From the NCBI RefSeq assembly GCF_042654245.1, contig NZ_JBHSGI010000002.1, positions 1,149,080-1,213,079 of the forward strand: 64,000 nt of DNA. Direction: 5' to 3'. The notes below the pieces were generated by a model, which saw only the letters and a list, made by a program, of their open reading frames with translations, was not told the origin of the DNA and did not search any database. This DNA is from Seohaeicola_A nanhaiensis. GTDB taxonomy: Bacteria > Pseudomonadota > Alphaproteobacteria > Rhodobacterales > Rhodobacteraceae. The position numbers and the translations under genes are program-made. Every line of letters begins with the position of its first letter. The stretch's first letter is position 1. Of the stretch, positions 17,000 through 25,631 are shown piece after piece.

Positions 17000-17986
17000 T
17001 CAAATGGTCACAATCGTGCAGCCCGTGGTCTGCCGCCCGGCAAGAGCGCGATGCGCTTCGGCGATATTGTCCAGGGCGAATTTCTGATCGATGCGAATGG
17101 TCACTTCTCCGGACAGGACCTTATCGAAAAGATGTCGCGCCATCTCCTGGCACGTCGCATGGTCGGCGATATGGGTGAACAGCGTCGGCCGAGTCAGCTT
17201 GAGCGAGCCCTTCGCAGCCAGCGTGGCGATGTTGAAAGGCGGAACGGGGCCCGAGGCGCTGCCGAAATTGATCAGCATTCCCAGAGGCTTGAGGCAATCC
17301 AACGAACCGTCGAAGGTGTCTTTGCCGACAGAGTCCATAACTGCAACAACGCCCTTGCCGCCGGTCAGGTCGCGCACTCGCGCGACAAAGTCCTCGGTTC
17401 GATAGTTGATGCAATGGGTCGCGCCGTGGTCGAGCGCCAGCTGGCATTTCTCGTCAGATCCTGCCGTTCCGATCAGCGTGATCCCCTCGGAGCGGGCCCA
17501 TTGGCACGCGATCAGCCCGACACCGCCAGCGGCGGCGTGAAACAGAACGGTATCCCCGGCTTCAAGGGGCGTGGTGCGATGGAAAAGGTATTCGACGGTC
17601 ATGCCTTTCAGCATCATCGCCGCCCCCTCCTCGAAACTGATCCCCTCCGGCAGGGGGCACACCTGCGCCGCGGGCATCACCCGCGCCTCGGTATAGGCAC
17701 CCGGAGGGTTCGCCGCATAGGCGGCCCGGTCACCTGGCTTCAGGTGCGTGACGCCTTCGCCCACCGCTTCGACGACACCGGCGGCTTCCATCCCCAAGGC
17801 GGCCGGCATCCTTTGCGGATAAAGGCCACTGCGCTGATAGATGTCGATGAAATTCAGCCCGCAGGCGCGATGCGCAATGCGGATTTCGCCGGGGCCGGGC
17901 TCATCGACCGCGCGCGTTTCGATCGTCAACGTTTCCGGTCCGCCGTGCTCGTGGATCACTACCGTCTTGGCCATGTGCGTCATCAT
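17000..17986 (-). CDS. NADPH:quinone oxidoreductase, zinc-independent MDR family (QOR-like)
   Basis: A 328-residue cytoplasmic medium-chain reductase. It has the catalytic-domain segment RACGLNFIDIYQRSGLY, typical of quinone oxidoreductase (QOR), the Rossmann motif AAAGGVGLIACQWA at about 148-161, and no structural-zinc cysteines. Substrates in this subfamily are quinones or alpha,beta-unsaturated carbonyls with NADPH as donor. GGGGAG sits 5 bases before the ATG at 17986; the ATG at 17983 is equally possible. The MAKTVV start at 17974 is too far from that site. A second, more distant MDR gene lies 185 bases upstream on the same strand. Confidence 0.88.
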   Translation of the reverse strand: MMTHMAKTVVIHEHGGPETLTIETRAVDEPGPGEIRIAHRACGLNFIDIYQRSGLYPQRMPAALGMEAAGVVEAVGEGVTHLKPGDRAAYAANPPGAYTEARVMPAAQVCPLPEGISFEEGAAMMLKGMTVEYLFHRTTPLEAGDTVLFHAAAGGVGLIACQWARSEGITLIGTAGSDEKCQLALDHGATHCINYRTEDFVARVRDLTGGKGVVAVMDSVGKDTFDGSLDCLKPLGMLINFGSASGPVPPFNIATLAAKGSLKLTRPTLFTHIADHATCQEMARHLFDKVLSGEVTIRIDQKFALDNIAEAHRALAGRQTTGCTIVTI

Positions 17987-18153
17987 CGTCTCTCCCCTGC
18001 TGGCTTCGGTGCCGCCGCGCAGGCACTCAAGACGATTGCATCGGCGCTGTCCACATCGCGCGTCCCACTATGGCGACGTCGGCGGGTCGGAAACTCCGAC
18101 AGGAGACGGACGGCGCGAACCCGGCCGTGCTGGCAGGGGGTCACGCGACCGCT

Positions 18154-18185
18154 TGTCGGGCGGCGGGCTGATCAGCCGCCCGACA
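18154..18185. repeat. perfect 11-base inverted repeat over the stop codon of the PIG3-like gene
   Basis: TGTCGGGCGGC (18154-18164) and GCCGCCCGACA (18175-18185) with a 10-base centre. It spans the stop codon of the minus-strand gene. There is no T-run downstream, so it may protect or fold the mRNA end rather than act as an intrinsic terminator. Confidence 0.5.
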
Positions 18186-19161
18186 CCTCGAGTACGATCT
18201 TGCCGATGTGATCTCCACCCTCCATCCGCGCATGGGCACCGGCCGCATCATCCAGGCCGAACTCGCTGTCCATCACCGGGGCGATCCGGCCCGCATCCAG
18301 CAGCGGCCAGACCTTCGCGCGCAGCTCTTCCGCGATGCGCGCCTTCGCCAGCACGCTTTGCGGGCGCAGGGTGCTGCCGGTCATGGTCAGGCGGCGCACC
18401 ATCAGCGGGGCAAAATTGATCTTCGCGACGGGCCCTTGCAGAAAAGCGATCTGGACAAGGCGCCCGTCTTCGGCCAGCGACTTCAGGTTCTTTTCGATAT
18501 ACTCGCCGCCGACCATGTCGAGGATCAGGTTTGCCCCGCCCTCGGCCTGCATCAGCTTCACGAAATCGGCCGTCTTGTAGTTGATCGCCATTTCGGCGCC
18601 GAGGTCGGTGCAGGCCTTGCACTTCTCCTCGGTCCCCGCCGTGGCGAAGACCCGGGCACCAAAGGCGCAGGCCAGTTGAATCGCCGTTGTGCCGATCCCG
18701 GACGAGCCGCCATGAACCAGGAACCGTTCGCCGCTTTGCAATCCGCCACGCATGAAGACGTTGGACCAGACGGTAAAGAAGGTCTCGGGCAGGCAGGCGG
18801 CTTGCTTGAGGCTCATGCCCTTCGGCACCGGAAGACAGTGTGCGGCGGGCGTGGCCACATATTCGGCATATCCCCCGCCCGGCAGCAGCGCACAGACCTG
18901 ATCGCCGATCTTCAACGAATCGACACCAAATCCCAGCGCGACCACTTCACCCGAGCATTCGAGACCCGGCAGATCGCTCGCGTCGGGGGGCGGCGCATAA
19001 TTGCCCGCCCGTTGCAGCGCGTCGGGCCGGTTCACCCCGGCCCAGGCGACCCGGATCACAACCTGTCCGTGCCCCGGTTGCGGCACCGGCCGGGTTGCCA
19101 CTTTCAGAACCTCCGGTCCGCCCGGCTCGGTGATCTCGACTGCGCGCATCGTGTCGCTCAT
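18172..19161 (-). CDS. NAD(P)H quinone oxidoreductase, PIG3 family
   Basis: A 329-residue zinc-independent MDR protein of the PIG3/TP53I3 type. Diagnostic segments are VAWAGVNRPDALQRAGNY, PGLECSGEVVALG, and the nucleotide-binding HGGSSGIGTTAIQLA at about 152-166, with TFFTVWSNVF before it. It is predicted to reduce quinones with NADPH. AAGGGGA precedes the ATG at 19161. It differs clearly in sequence from its downstream neighbour, so the pair is not a recent duplication. COQ9 lies 93 bases upstream on the same strand, giving a loose ubiquinone/quinone theme. Confidence 0.9.
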   Translation of the reverse strand: MSDTMRAVEITEPGGPEVLKVATRPVPQPGHGQVVIRVAWAGVNRPDALQRAGNYAPPPDASDLPGLECSGEVVALGFGVDSLKIGDQVCALLPGGGYAEYVATPAAHCLPVPKGMSLKQAACLPETFFTVWSNVFMRGGLQSGERFLVHGGSSGIGTTAIQLACAFGARVFATAGTEEKCKACTDLGAEMAINYKTADFVKLMQAEGGANLILDMVGGEYIEKNLKSLAEDGRLVQIAFLQGPVAKINFAPLMVRRLTMTGSTLRPQSVLAKARIAEELRAKVWPLLDAGRIAPVMDSEFGLDDAAGAHARMEGGDHIGKIVLEVSGG

Positions 19162-19254
19162 CTGTATTCCCCTTGAAGATTTTGGGGCACTCTGGCGGAA
19201 CGGCCTTCCGGGCGCAATGCAAGCGCCCGCTTGGCTCGGCGGAAACCGCGCGTT

Positions 19255-19950
19255 TCAGCCGCGCGGCGCGCTCTGCCCCGGAAAGCCCTGCATCCGGCCG
19301 GGCGCCGGCGGTTTGATCTGGCCCAGAAACCAGTTCGGCAGGGAAAGCACAGGTTTCCACAACGGGTTGGCATTGGCCGAGGCCTTCAGCTTTTCGATCT
19401 GCATCACGTTGTCGATCCGTCGATCCAGAAACTCCCAGGTCGCCGCGCTGCCCTCGCTCGAATCCCCCAGCCAGTAGAGAAGGGTGGCGGAATAGACACC
19501 CGCCAGAGTTGCGCGCTTGGTGTACCAGTTGTAATCCTGCGCGCTGTCGCCCAGCGCGGTCCAGATCGCATCGCAGGTCTGCCAGATCGCGCGCGCACCA
19601 TCTGCCGCGTGCTGCGGCAGGGCGAACAGCGTCACCGCCCGGCGCACGACTTCGCGGTCGCCCGCCGCCTCGATCCGCCAGCGCACCGCCGCCGCCACCC
19701 GGTCGCGAAAGCGCATGGCGTCAAGCTGGGCCCTGCCGATCCTGTCGAGCATCGCCCGGTCGCCCGCCGCATGGGCGGCCAGCGCCAGATCGACCGACCC
19801 GCGCGGGCAGACAGACGCCGCCAGCGCGGCATCGGTCCCACTGTCCGCGACGGCGGCGCGGAAGGTCGCCTCGGTCCAGCCGTCAAAGGGCACATGGGGC
19901 AGCGCGGCCCGCAGCAGGGCCTCGCGGATTTCGTCATAGGTCGCGGTCAT
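19255..19950 (-). CDS. COQ9 family protein (ubiquinone biosynthesis)
   Basis: A 231-residue homologue of COQ9, a lipid-binding TetR-fold protein that presents ubiquinone precursors to the COQ7 hydroxylase in eukaryotes; alphaproteobacterial members are believed to act similarly. Family segments seen are ALPHVPFDGWTE near the N-terminus, the DRIGRAQLDAMRFRDRV helix and the C-terminal SQDYNWYTKRATLAGVYSAT region in the stretch 19450-19560, followed by the short IDNVMQIEKLKA. The ATG at 19950 has a GGAGG 7 bases upstream. It is divergent from rpsU. Confidence 0.88.
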   Translation of the reverse strand: MTATYDEIREALLRAALPHVPFDGWTEATFRAAVADSGTDAALAASVCPRGSVDLALAAHAAGDRAMLDRIGRAQLDAMRFRDRVAAAVRWRIEAAGDREVVRRAVTLFALPQHAADGARAIWQTCDAIWTALGDSAQDYNWYTKRATLAGVYSATLLYWLGDSSEGSAATWEFLDRRIDNVMQIEKLKASANANPLWKPVLSLPNWFLGQIKPPAPGRMQGFPGQSAPRG

Positions 19951-19983
19951 GAGACAGCCTCCGATCTGGGGCGAACGCGGCGC

Positions 19984-20012
19984 TGGACAAGCAGCGCCTG
20001 CCTTGATATAGG
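19984..20012 (+). promoter_or_regulatory. candidate promoter of rpsU
   Basis: TGGACA (19984-19989), a 17-base spacer and TATAGG (20007-20012), 52 bases upstream of the rpsU start. Good agreement with the sigma-70 pattern. Confidence 0.5.
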
Positions 20013-20064
20013 ACCACGTCCTGCAAATCCTTGCAACTCAACTTAGAAAGGTGGTGAAAACCAC

Positions 20065-20271
20065 ATGCAGGTAAGTGTTCGCGACAATAACGTCGATCAG
20101 GCGCTCCGCGCCCTGAAGAAGAAGCTGCAGCGTGAGGGCGTCTTTCGCGAGATGAAACTCAAGCAGCATTTCGAGAAGCCTTCCGAGAAGAAGGCTCGCG
20201 AGAAAGCTGAAGCGATCCGCCGCGCCCGGAAACTGGCACGGAAGAAAGCACAGCGCGAAGGAATGATGTAA
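20065..20271 (+). CDS. rpsU: 30S ribosomal protein S21
   Basis: A 68-residue basic protein of the small ribosomal subunit involved in initiation. It begins MQVSVRDNNVDQALRALKKK and has the usual Arg/Lys/Ala helical C-terminus. AAGGTGG about 12 bases before the ATG serves as the ribosome binding site. It is a single-gene transcript with its own promoter and intrinsic terminator (20305-20343). Confidence 0.97.
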   Translation: MQVSVRDNNVDQALRALKKKLQREGVFREMKLKQHFEKPSEKKAREKAEAIRRARKLARKKAQREGMM

Positions 20272-20304
20272 GTCTTCCTGCGGCTTTGCCGGATACTGTT
20301 GACG

Positions 20305-20343
20305 ACCCCCGTGGCAGCCGCCATCGGGGGTTTGTCGTTTCTG
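20305..20343 (+). terminator. rho-independent terminator of rpsU
   Basis: ACCCCCG (20305-20311) pairs with CGGGGGT (20325-20331), extended inward by TGGC/GCCA, followed by TTGTCGTTTCT. It lies just before the convergent Lrp-family gene. Confidence 0.82.
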
Positions 20344-20358
20344 GGGGCACTTATGCAC

Positions 20359-20817
20359 TCAGAGCGGCAGGGCCGTCGTGCGGAACACCGTGCGCAGGGC
20401 AAAGCTCGACTGCATCTGCGCGACACCCGGCAGGCGTGACAGGTGCTGGCGGTGGATGCGCGCGAAATCCTCGGTATTTTCGGCGACGACCTTCAGGATA
20501 TAATCCGCCGTGCCTGCCATCAGGTGGCATTCCAGAACATCCGGAATGCGAGTCACCGCCTTCTCGAAGGCGTCCAGAACCTCGTCGGCCTGACCCTGCA
20601 ATGTGATCTCGACAAAGACCGTCGTTGCCACACCCAACTTTCGCGCGTCCAGAAGGGCGACATAGTCGCGGATATAGCCATCCTGCTCCAGCCGCTGCAC
20701 CCTGCGATGGCAGGCCGAGGGGGATAGGTTTACCTTCTCGGACAGATCCGCATTCGACAAGCGCCCCTTGACCTGAAGCGCTTCCAGAATTTTCCGGTCG
20801 ATTGCGTCCAACGCCAT
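20359..20817 (-). CDS. Lrp/AsnC family transcriptional regulator of alanine dehydrogenase
   Basis: A 152-residue feast/famine regulator: an N-terminal winged helix-turn-helix (LDAIDRKILEALQ...SPSACHRRVQRLE) and a C-terminal RAM/ACT ligand-binding domain (VFVEITLQGQ... ECHLMAGTADYILKV). It is divergent from ald across 138 bases, the arrangement in which Lrp-type regulators (AldR/BkdR-like) control alanine dehydrogenase in response to alanine. The effector and direction of control are inferred from that context. An AAGGGC ribosome binding site precedes the ATG. Confidence 0.92.
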   Translation of the reverse strand: MALDAIDRKILEALQVKGRLSNADLSEKVNLSPSACHRRVQRLEQDGYIRDYVALLDARKLGVATTVFVEITLQGQADEVLDAFEKAVTRIPDVLECHLMAGTADYILKVVAENTEDFARIHRQHLSRLPGVAQMQSSFALRTVFRTTALPL

Positions 20818-20855
20818 TTATGCAAGCCCTTTGCGTGATGCGATCTGATCCTCGA

Positions 20856-20865
20856 CGAATATTCG
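20856..20865. promoter_or_regulatory. palindrome CGAATATTCG, candidate Lrp-family operator
   Basis: A perfect 10-base A/T-centred palindrome within the Lrp-ald divergent region, 39 bases upstream of the regulator's start. Its A+T centre and position fit an Lrp/AsnC site; binding is inferred. Confidence 0.45.
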
Positions 20866-20955
20866 AATAAGCCGCCTAAATGCGAGCGAAAGTTCAAAGA
20901 AATTTACCGGTCGCAGCGCGATAGTAAGGGCATCACAAAAATCCAGGGAGAAATC

Positions 20956-22074
20956 ATGAAAATCGGATGCCCGAAGGAAATCAAGCCGCAGGAGTTCCGC
21001 GTCGGGATGACTCCGAACGCCGCGCACGAGGCGGTACGACATGGCCACGAGGTGCTGATCGAAACCGGCGCCGGTGTCGGCTCGGGGTTTGACGACCGAG
21101 CCTATGTGGCGGCCGGCGCCAAGATCCTGGACACCGCGGCCGAAATCTTTGCCGCCGCCGATATGGTCGTTAAGGTGAAGGAGCCGCAGCCCGGCGAACG
21201 CAAGATGCTGCGCGCAGGGCAGGTGCTGTTCACCTATCTCCACCTCGCGCCCGACCCGGACCAGACGCACGACCTGCTTGCCTCGGGCGCGACCTGCATC
21301 GCCTATGAAACCGTGACCGACCGCACCGGAGGGCTGCCGCTTCTCGCGCCGATGTCCGAAGTTGCGGGCAAGCTCGCACCGCAGGTCGGCGCGTGGAGCC
21401 TGCAAAAGGCGAACGGCGGGCGCGGCGTCCTGCTGGGCGGCGTTCCCGGTGTCGGCCCGGGCCGTGTGGTGGTGATCGGCGGCGGTGTCGTCGGCACCCA
21501 TGCAGCGCGCGTTTCGGCCGGGATGGGCGCGGATGTCACCGTGCTGGACCGGTCGCTGCCGCGGATGCGCTATCTCGACGACGTGTTCAACCGCGACTTC
21601 AAGACGATGTATGCCTCGGCCGGCAATATCGCGGAGCTCATCACCGAGGCCGACCTCGTGATCGGCGCGGTTCTGATCCCCGGCGCCGCCGCGCCCAAGC
21701 TGATCTCGCGCGAACAGCTCTCGACCATGAAGCCTGGCGCAGCACTGGTCGATGTGGCCATCGACCAGGGCGGCTGTTTTGAAACGTCGAAGGCGACGAC
21801 GCATCAGGATCCGATCTATGAGGTGGACGGGATCGTGCATTACTGCGTGGCGAACATGCCGGGCGCCGTTGCGCGCACCTCGACCATCGCATTGGGCAAT
21901 GCGACGATGCCCTTCATGCTGGCGCTGGCCGACAGGGGCTGGCGGCAGGCCTGTGCAGAGGATCCGCATCTGCTGGCCGGTCTGAACGTCCACGCGGGCA
22001 AACTAACCTATGCCGCGGTCGGCGCGGCCCTGGGCATCGACGTCGTCTCGCCCGCCGAGGCGCTCAAGATCTAG
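20956..22074 (+). CDS. ald: alanine dehydrogenase
   Basis: Interconverts L-alanine and pyruvate plus ammonia with NAD. The 372-residue protein has the family start MKIGCPKEIKPQEFRVGMTP, catalytic Lys75 (VKVKEP) and His96 (YLHLAP), the Rossmann motif VVIGGGVVGTHAARV at about 172-186, and VDVAIDQGGC with the catalytic Asp near 270. AGGGAGA precedes the ATG. It is divergent from an Lrp-family regulator, which probably controls it. Its TAG stop shares the CTAG tetranucleotide with the stop of the convergent MFS gene. Confidence 0.95.
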   Translation: MKIGCPKEIKPQEFRVGMTPNAAHEAVRHGHEVLIETGAGVGSGFDDRAYVAAGAKILDTAAEIFAAADMVVKVKEPQPGERKMLRAGQVLFTYLHLAPDPDQTHDLLASGATCIAYETVTDRTGGLPLLAPMSEVAGKLAPQVGAWSLQKANGGRGVLLGGVPGVGPGRVVVIGGGVVGTHAARVSAGMGADVTVLDRSLPRMRYLDDVFNRDFKTMYASAGNIAELITEADLVIGAVLIPGAAAPKLISREQLSTMKPGAALVDVAIDQGGCFETSKATTHQDPIYEVDGIVHYCVANMPGAVARTSTIALGNATMPFMLALADRGWRQACAEDPHLLAGLNVHAGKLTYAAVGAALGIDVVSPAEALKI

Positions 22075-23267
22075 GTGACGGGCGACGTGTCCAGCGCGTC
22101 ACGTCGCAACCGCAACCAGAGCGGCACGGTGATCGCCAAGGGAATCATCGCCATGCCGCAAAGGACGCTTAGCGAGGTTTCGGCCCCAAGCCGGGCGATC
22201 ATCACGGATCCGGCGGCCGGCGCGGCCGCCGACGCCAGCAACATCGGTGTCGCCAGCAGGCCCATGAGACGGGGATAGTCCCGGGGGCCGAACACCGCCA
22301 GCGGCACCGCGCCCCGGGCAATCGACCACAGCCCGTTGCCCGCACCGTAGGCGATGATCGCCGGGGCAGCGGGCATCCCGAATTTCAGGCCAGCAAAGCC
22401 CACAGCGAAAAGGAGCGTCGCGCTTAGCTGCGTCCAGATCGGATGATGACGGCCGCGCCCGGCCATTTCCACAACGCGGGCTGCCACCTGCGCAGGCCCG
22501 ATCAGCGTGCCCAGGGCGACCGCCGCGGCTAGATCATAACCGCGCGCACCCAGAAGCGGGACGATGTGCACCAGCCAGATGCCAGCCGTCATCCCCATCA
22601 CCGTGCCGGTGACGGCAATCGCCCAGACGCGCGGGTCGCTCAGCGGGGGCCGGGGCGCGGGCGCCCCCGGCTCTGGCGGGGCCAATGCCGGCGGCACACG
22701 GGGCAGTGCGAACCAGCACAAGGGCAGGATGAAACCGACATGCACCGCCGCGTAAAAAAGACAGGTTCCCCGCCAGCCGATGGTTTCGACGGCCCAGGCC
22801 GAGATCGGCCAGCACACGGTGCTGGCGAACCCGCCCCAAAGCGTGAGAGCAGTGATCGCGCCTCTCGCCTCGCGGCCGTAGATGCGCCCGAGCGCCGAAA
22901 AGGCAGCGTCATAAAGCGAGGCGCCCATGCCGAGGCCGGTAACAAGCCAGGCGGCGAGGTAGAGGGCCACGTGATGCGACAGCGCCATCAGCACCAGGCC
23001 GGCCGCGATCAGCGATATTCCCGTTGCCATGACGGGACGGCCGCCCTTCGCTTGGATCATCGATCCGATCCGCCGCGCTGCCAGGCCCGATGCCAGCAAA
23101 CCGACCGACATGCCGCCCGTCACGGCGGCCGGCCTCCACCCTGTTTCGTCAACGATTTCAGGCGCGATGACGGACAGAAGATAAAAAGTCGATCCCCAGG
23201 TGAAGATCTGCACGACACCCATTGCGCTGACGGTGCGGGTACGCTCGGAAACCGTCCTGTCACGCAC
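22071..23267 (-). CDS. MFS transporter
   Basis: A 398-residue major facilitator permease with about twelve hydrophobic segments. The first helix begins at GVVQIFTWGSTFYLLSV, which recalls the group of MFS proteins annotated as arsenite or monocarboxylate-like (OFA/Yeiq-type), and conserved glycines occur in GLGMGASLYDAAFSALGRIYG. Substrate unknown. The first start is a GTG at 23267 with no good ribosome binding site; an ATG at 23222, just before helix 1, is an alternative. Convergent with ald, overlapping it by four bases at the stops. Confidence 0.82.
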   Translation of the reverse strand: MRDRTVSERTRTVSAMGVVQIFTWGSTFYLLSVIAPEIVDETGWRPAAVTGGMSVGLLASGLAARRIGSMIQAKGGRPVMATGISLIAAGLVLMALSHHVALYLAAWLVTGLGMGASLYDAAFSALGRIYGREARGAITALTLWGGFASTVCWPISAWAVETIGWRGTCLFYAAVHVGFILPLCWFALPRVPPALAPPEPGAPAPRPPLSDPRVWAIAVTGTVMGMTAGIWLVHIVPLLGARGYDLAAAVALGTLIGPAQVAARVVEMAGRGRHHPIWTQLSATLLFAVGFAGLKFGMPAAPAIIAYGAGNGLWSIARGAVPLAVFGPRDYPRLMGLLATPMLLASAAAPAAGSVMIARLGAETSLSVLCGMAMIPLAITVPLWLRLRRDALDTSPVT

Positions 23268-23430
23268 GACCGCGCTGGTGCGACCTTTGTGACAAGCGAC
23301 GTCACTTCAGGCGCTGCCGCGTCCTCTGACCCGAGGGGCCAGACCACGGGTAGGGCAGACATGTCTCAAGCTCCTGAAATGATACGCTTGGGCGAAACCT
23401 AGCCAGACGATGTGGCAATGACCAGAGGGG

Positions 23431-24237
23431 TCAGGCGGACTTCTGGATTTCCACCGTATGAGGATACGGAATCGAGATATCGTTCGCGTCAAAAGCTTCC
23501 TTCACGGCCTTGGTCATCGCGAACTTAAGCTCCCAGAAATCCGCGGCATTGCACCAGAGCCGCGCCGTCAGATCGACGGAACTGTCGCCCAGATTGGTGA
23601 CCCGGACCCAGGGCGCCGGGTCGTCCAGCACCCGCTGGTCCGACCGGGCAAGCTCAAGAATGATTTCCATGGCCCTGTCGGCATCGTCGTCATAATCGAT
23701 GCCGAACACCAGATCGACGCGACGGGTGTCATGGTGCGAGAAATTTCGGATGATCTCGCCCCAGACCTGCCCGTTCGGCACGATGATCTGTATGTTGTCC
23801 GGGGTGGCCAGTTCGGTGAAGAAAAGGTTCACCTCTTTCACGGTCCCGCTTGTTCCTCCGATATCGACATATTGTCCGATGCGGAACGGACGAAACAGGA
23901 TCAGCATGAATCCGGCAGCAAGATCGCTGAGCGTGCCCTGCAGGGCGAGGCCGATGGCAAGCGTGGCGGCACCAAGCATCGCAACGAGGCTGGTCGCCTG
24001 AATGCCGAAGAGATTGAGAACGGCGACAAGGACGATCAGAAGGATCAGCCAGCGCACCATCGACGCGGCAAAACCACCCAACATCGGATCTATTCTGGGA
24101 TTGGAGGCGATCCGGTTCTGAACAAAACGAGACACTGCCCCAGCAGCGATCCACCCCACTATGATAACGAGGAGTGCTTTTACGCCATTGATCACAAGTG
24201 GCGCATAAAGCCAGATTTCAGCAAGTGCCTTGTCCAT
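23431..24237 (-). CDS. mscS: small-conductance mechanosensitive channel (MscS family)
   Basis: A 268-residue MscS-type channel that releases solutes on hypo-osmotic shock. It has three N-terminal membrane helices; the pore helix region is MLGAATLAIGLALQGTLSDLAAGFMLILF, with the Gly/Ala pattern of TM3, followed by the beta domain FRIGQYVDIGGTSGTVKEV. The C-terminal alpha/beta domain ends PYPHTVEIQ. The ATG at 24237 is preferred since GGAAG lies 8 bases upstream and overlaps a TTG candidate at 24249. It lies 88 bases downstream of mscL, so both osmotic valves may share a transcript. Confidence 0.92.
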   Translation of the reverse strand: MDKALAEIWLYAPLVINGVKALLVIIVGWIAAGAVSRFVQNRIASNPRIDPMLGGFAASMVRWLILLIVLVAVLNLFGIQATSLVAMLGAATLAIGLALQGTLSDLAAGFMLILFRPFRIGQYVDIGGTSGTVKEVNLFFTELATPDNIQIIVPNGQVWGEIIRNFSHHDTRRVDLVFGIDYDDDADRAMEIILELARSDQRVLDDPAPWVRVTNLGDSSVDLTARLWCNAADFWELKFAMTKAVKEAFDANDISIPYPHTVEIQKSA

Positions 24238-24325
24238 TAGTTCTTCCAACGTGTCAGTTCAGATTTGGTTCCGAAAAAAATTCAGGGGCGGCAGCAGGCC
24301 GCCCCCTGCGCATCATTTCACGCGG

Positions 24326-24757
24326 TCAGCGTGCTTTCAGCGCGTCGCGGATTTCGATCAGCAGGTCGACTTCGCTTGGACGCTTGGGCGACTCGGGATT
24401 GGCTTCGGCCTTCTTGATTGCAGCGTCCTTCACTTTGTTGACGCCTTTCACCAGCAGGAACACGACCCAGGCCACGATCAGGAAGTTGATCACGGCCATC
24501 AGGAAGGCGCCATAGGCAAAGATAGCTGCGCCGGATTCGCGGGCCTGCTCAAGGCTGGCGCCCGGTGGCACGTCGCCCGACATCACGAGATAGTTGTTGG
24601 TGAAGTCCACGCCGCCGGTAAACAACCCGACGATCGGGTTAATGATATCTCCGACCAGCGAGGTGACGATCGCGGTGAAGGCCGCGCCGATAATGATCCC
24701 GACGGCCATGTCCATGACATTTCCGCGGGCGATGAAATCTCTGAATTCCTTGATCAT
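24326..24757 (-). CDS. mscL: large-conductance mechanosensitive channel
   Basis: A 143-residue MscL homopentamer subunit. The N-terminus MIKEFRDFIARGNVMDMAVGIIIGAAF is the conserved S1 helix and pore-lining TM1; the periplasmic loop follows, then TM2 (FLMAVINFLIVAWVVFLLV) and a charged C-terminal helix. GGAAGGGA precedes the ATG at 24757; the 30-codon upstream in-frame extension is not supported. Together with the adjacent MscS gene it forms an osmotic emergency-valve pair. Divergent from the glutathione transferase gene. Confidence 0.95.
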   Translation of the reverse strand: MIKEFRDFIARGNVMDMAVGIIIGAAFTAIVTSLVGDIINPIVGLFTGGVDFTNNYLVMSGDVPPGASLEQARESGAAIFAYGAFLMAVINFLIVAWVVFLLVKGVNKVKDAAIKKAEANPESPKRPSEVDLLIEIRDALKAR

Positions 24758-24905
24758 TGCCTGTCCCTTCCTTTTATCCGAACCGGTCCCCGGTGTTCGC
24801 GCCTCAACACCCTGTCGTGCGGCTGCGCACCGAGGCAGGTCTGTCATGTCCGGGGAAAGCCTTTAGGTTTATCCCCACCCTCATCCAATGGAGCCCTGCC
24901 GTCAC

Positions 24906-25598
24906 ATGCTCGACCAGTTCCCCATCACCCGTAAATGGCCCGCGCAAGATCCCGGGCTAATTCAACTTTACTCCTTTCCGACTCCGAATGGAGTGAAAAT
25001 TTCCATCGCGCTGGAAGAGCTTGGCCTTCCCTACGAGGCCCATCGGGTCACGCTGTCGGACGACGATGTGAAAAGCCCGGAGTTCCTGTCGCTGAACCCG
25101 AACAACAAGATCCCGGCGATCGTCGACCCGAATGGGCCGGATGGGAAGCCGATCGGCCTGTTCGAGAGCGGCGCGATCCTGATCTATCTCGCCGAAAAGG
25201 CCGGAAGGTTGATCGGTCGCGATGCGGGTGAGCGGTTCAAGGTCATCCAATGGGTGATGTTCCAGATGGGCGGCCTTGGCCCGATGCTGGGCCAGCTTGG
25301 GTATTTCTACAAGTTCGCCGGCGCCGAGATCGAGGACCCCCGCCCGCGCGAGCGCTACATCAACGAGGCGAAGCGGCTTCTGGCCGTGCTGGAAAAGGAA
25401 CTGGCAGGCAAGAAGTGGATCGCGGGCGACTATTCCATCGCTGACATCGCGATCGGGCCCTGGCTTCGCGGCCTCGAATACTATGGCGCCCAGGAAGTGA
25501 CCGGCTGGAACGACAATCCGAATCTCGTCGCCTATCTTGACCGGTTCCTCGCGCGGCCTGCCGTGCAGAAGGGGTTGAATATTCCACCGGTGAATTAA
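24906..25598 (+). CDS. glutathione S-transferase family protein (YfcG/Nu-like)
   Basis: A 230-residue GST with thioredoxin-fold domain (YSFPTPNGVKISIALEE, with the TPNG motif typical of YfcG/Ure2p-like nu-class enzymes) and the helical C-terminal domain (GDYSIADIAIGPWL, N-capping box at about 170-184). Members show glutathione-dependent disulfide reductase or peroxidase activity. The start MLDQFPITRKW at 24906 is the form usual in the lineage; an ATG at 24888 lies upstream. GGAG lies 12 bases before 24906, a rather long spacing. Confidence 0.88.
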   Translation: MLDQFPITRKWPAQDPGLIQLYSFPTPNGVKISIALEELGLPYEAHRVTLSDDDVKSPEFLSLNPNNKIPAIVDPNGPDGKPIGLFESGAILIYLAEKAGRLIGRDAGERFKVIQWVMFQMGGLGPMLGQLGYFYKFAGAEIEDPRPRERYINEAKRLLAVLEKELAGKKWIAGDYSIADIAIGPWLRGLEYYGAQEVTGWNDNPNLVAYLDRFLARPAVQKGLNIPPVN

Positions 25599-25631
25599 AG
25601 TCTGGTTGCCACGACACCGGCGTTCCGGGTT

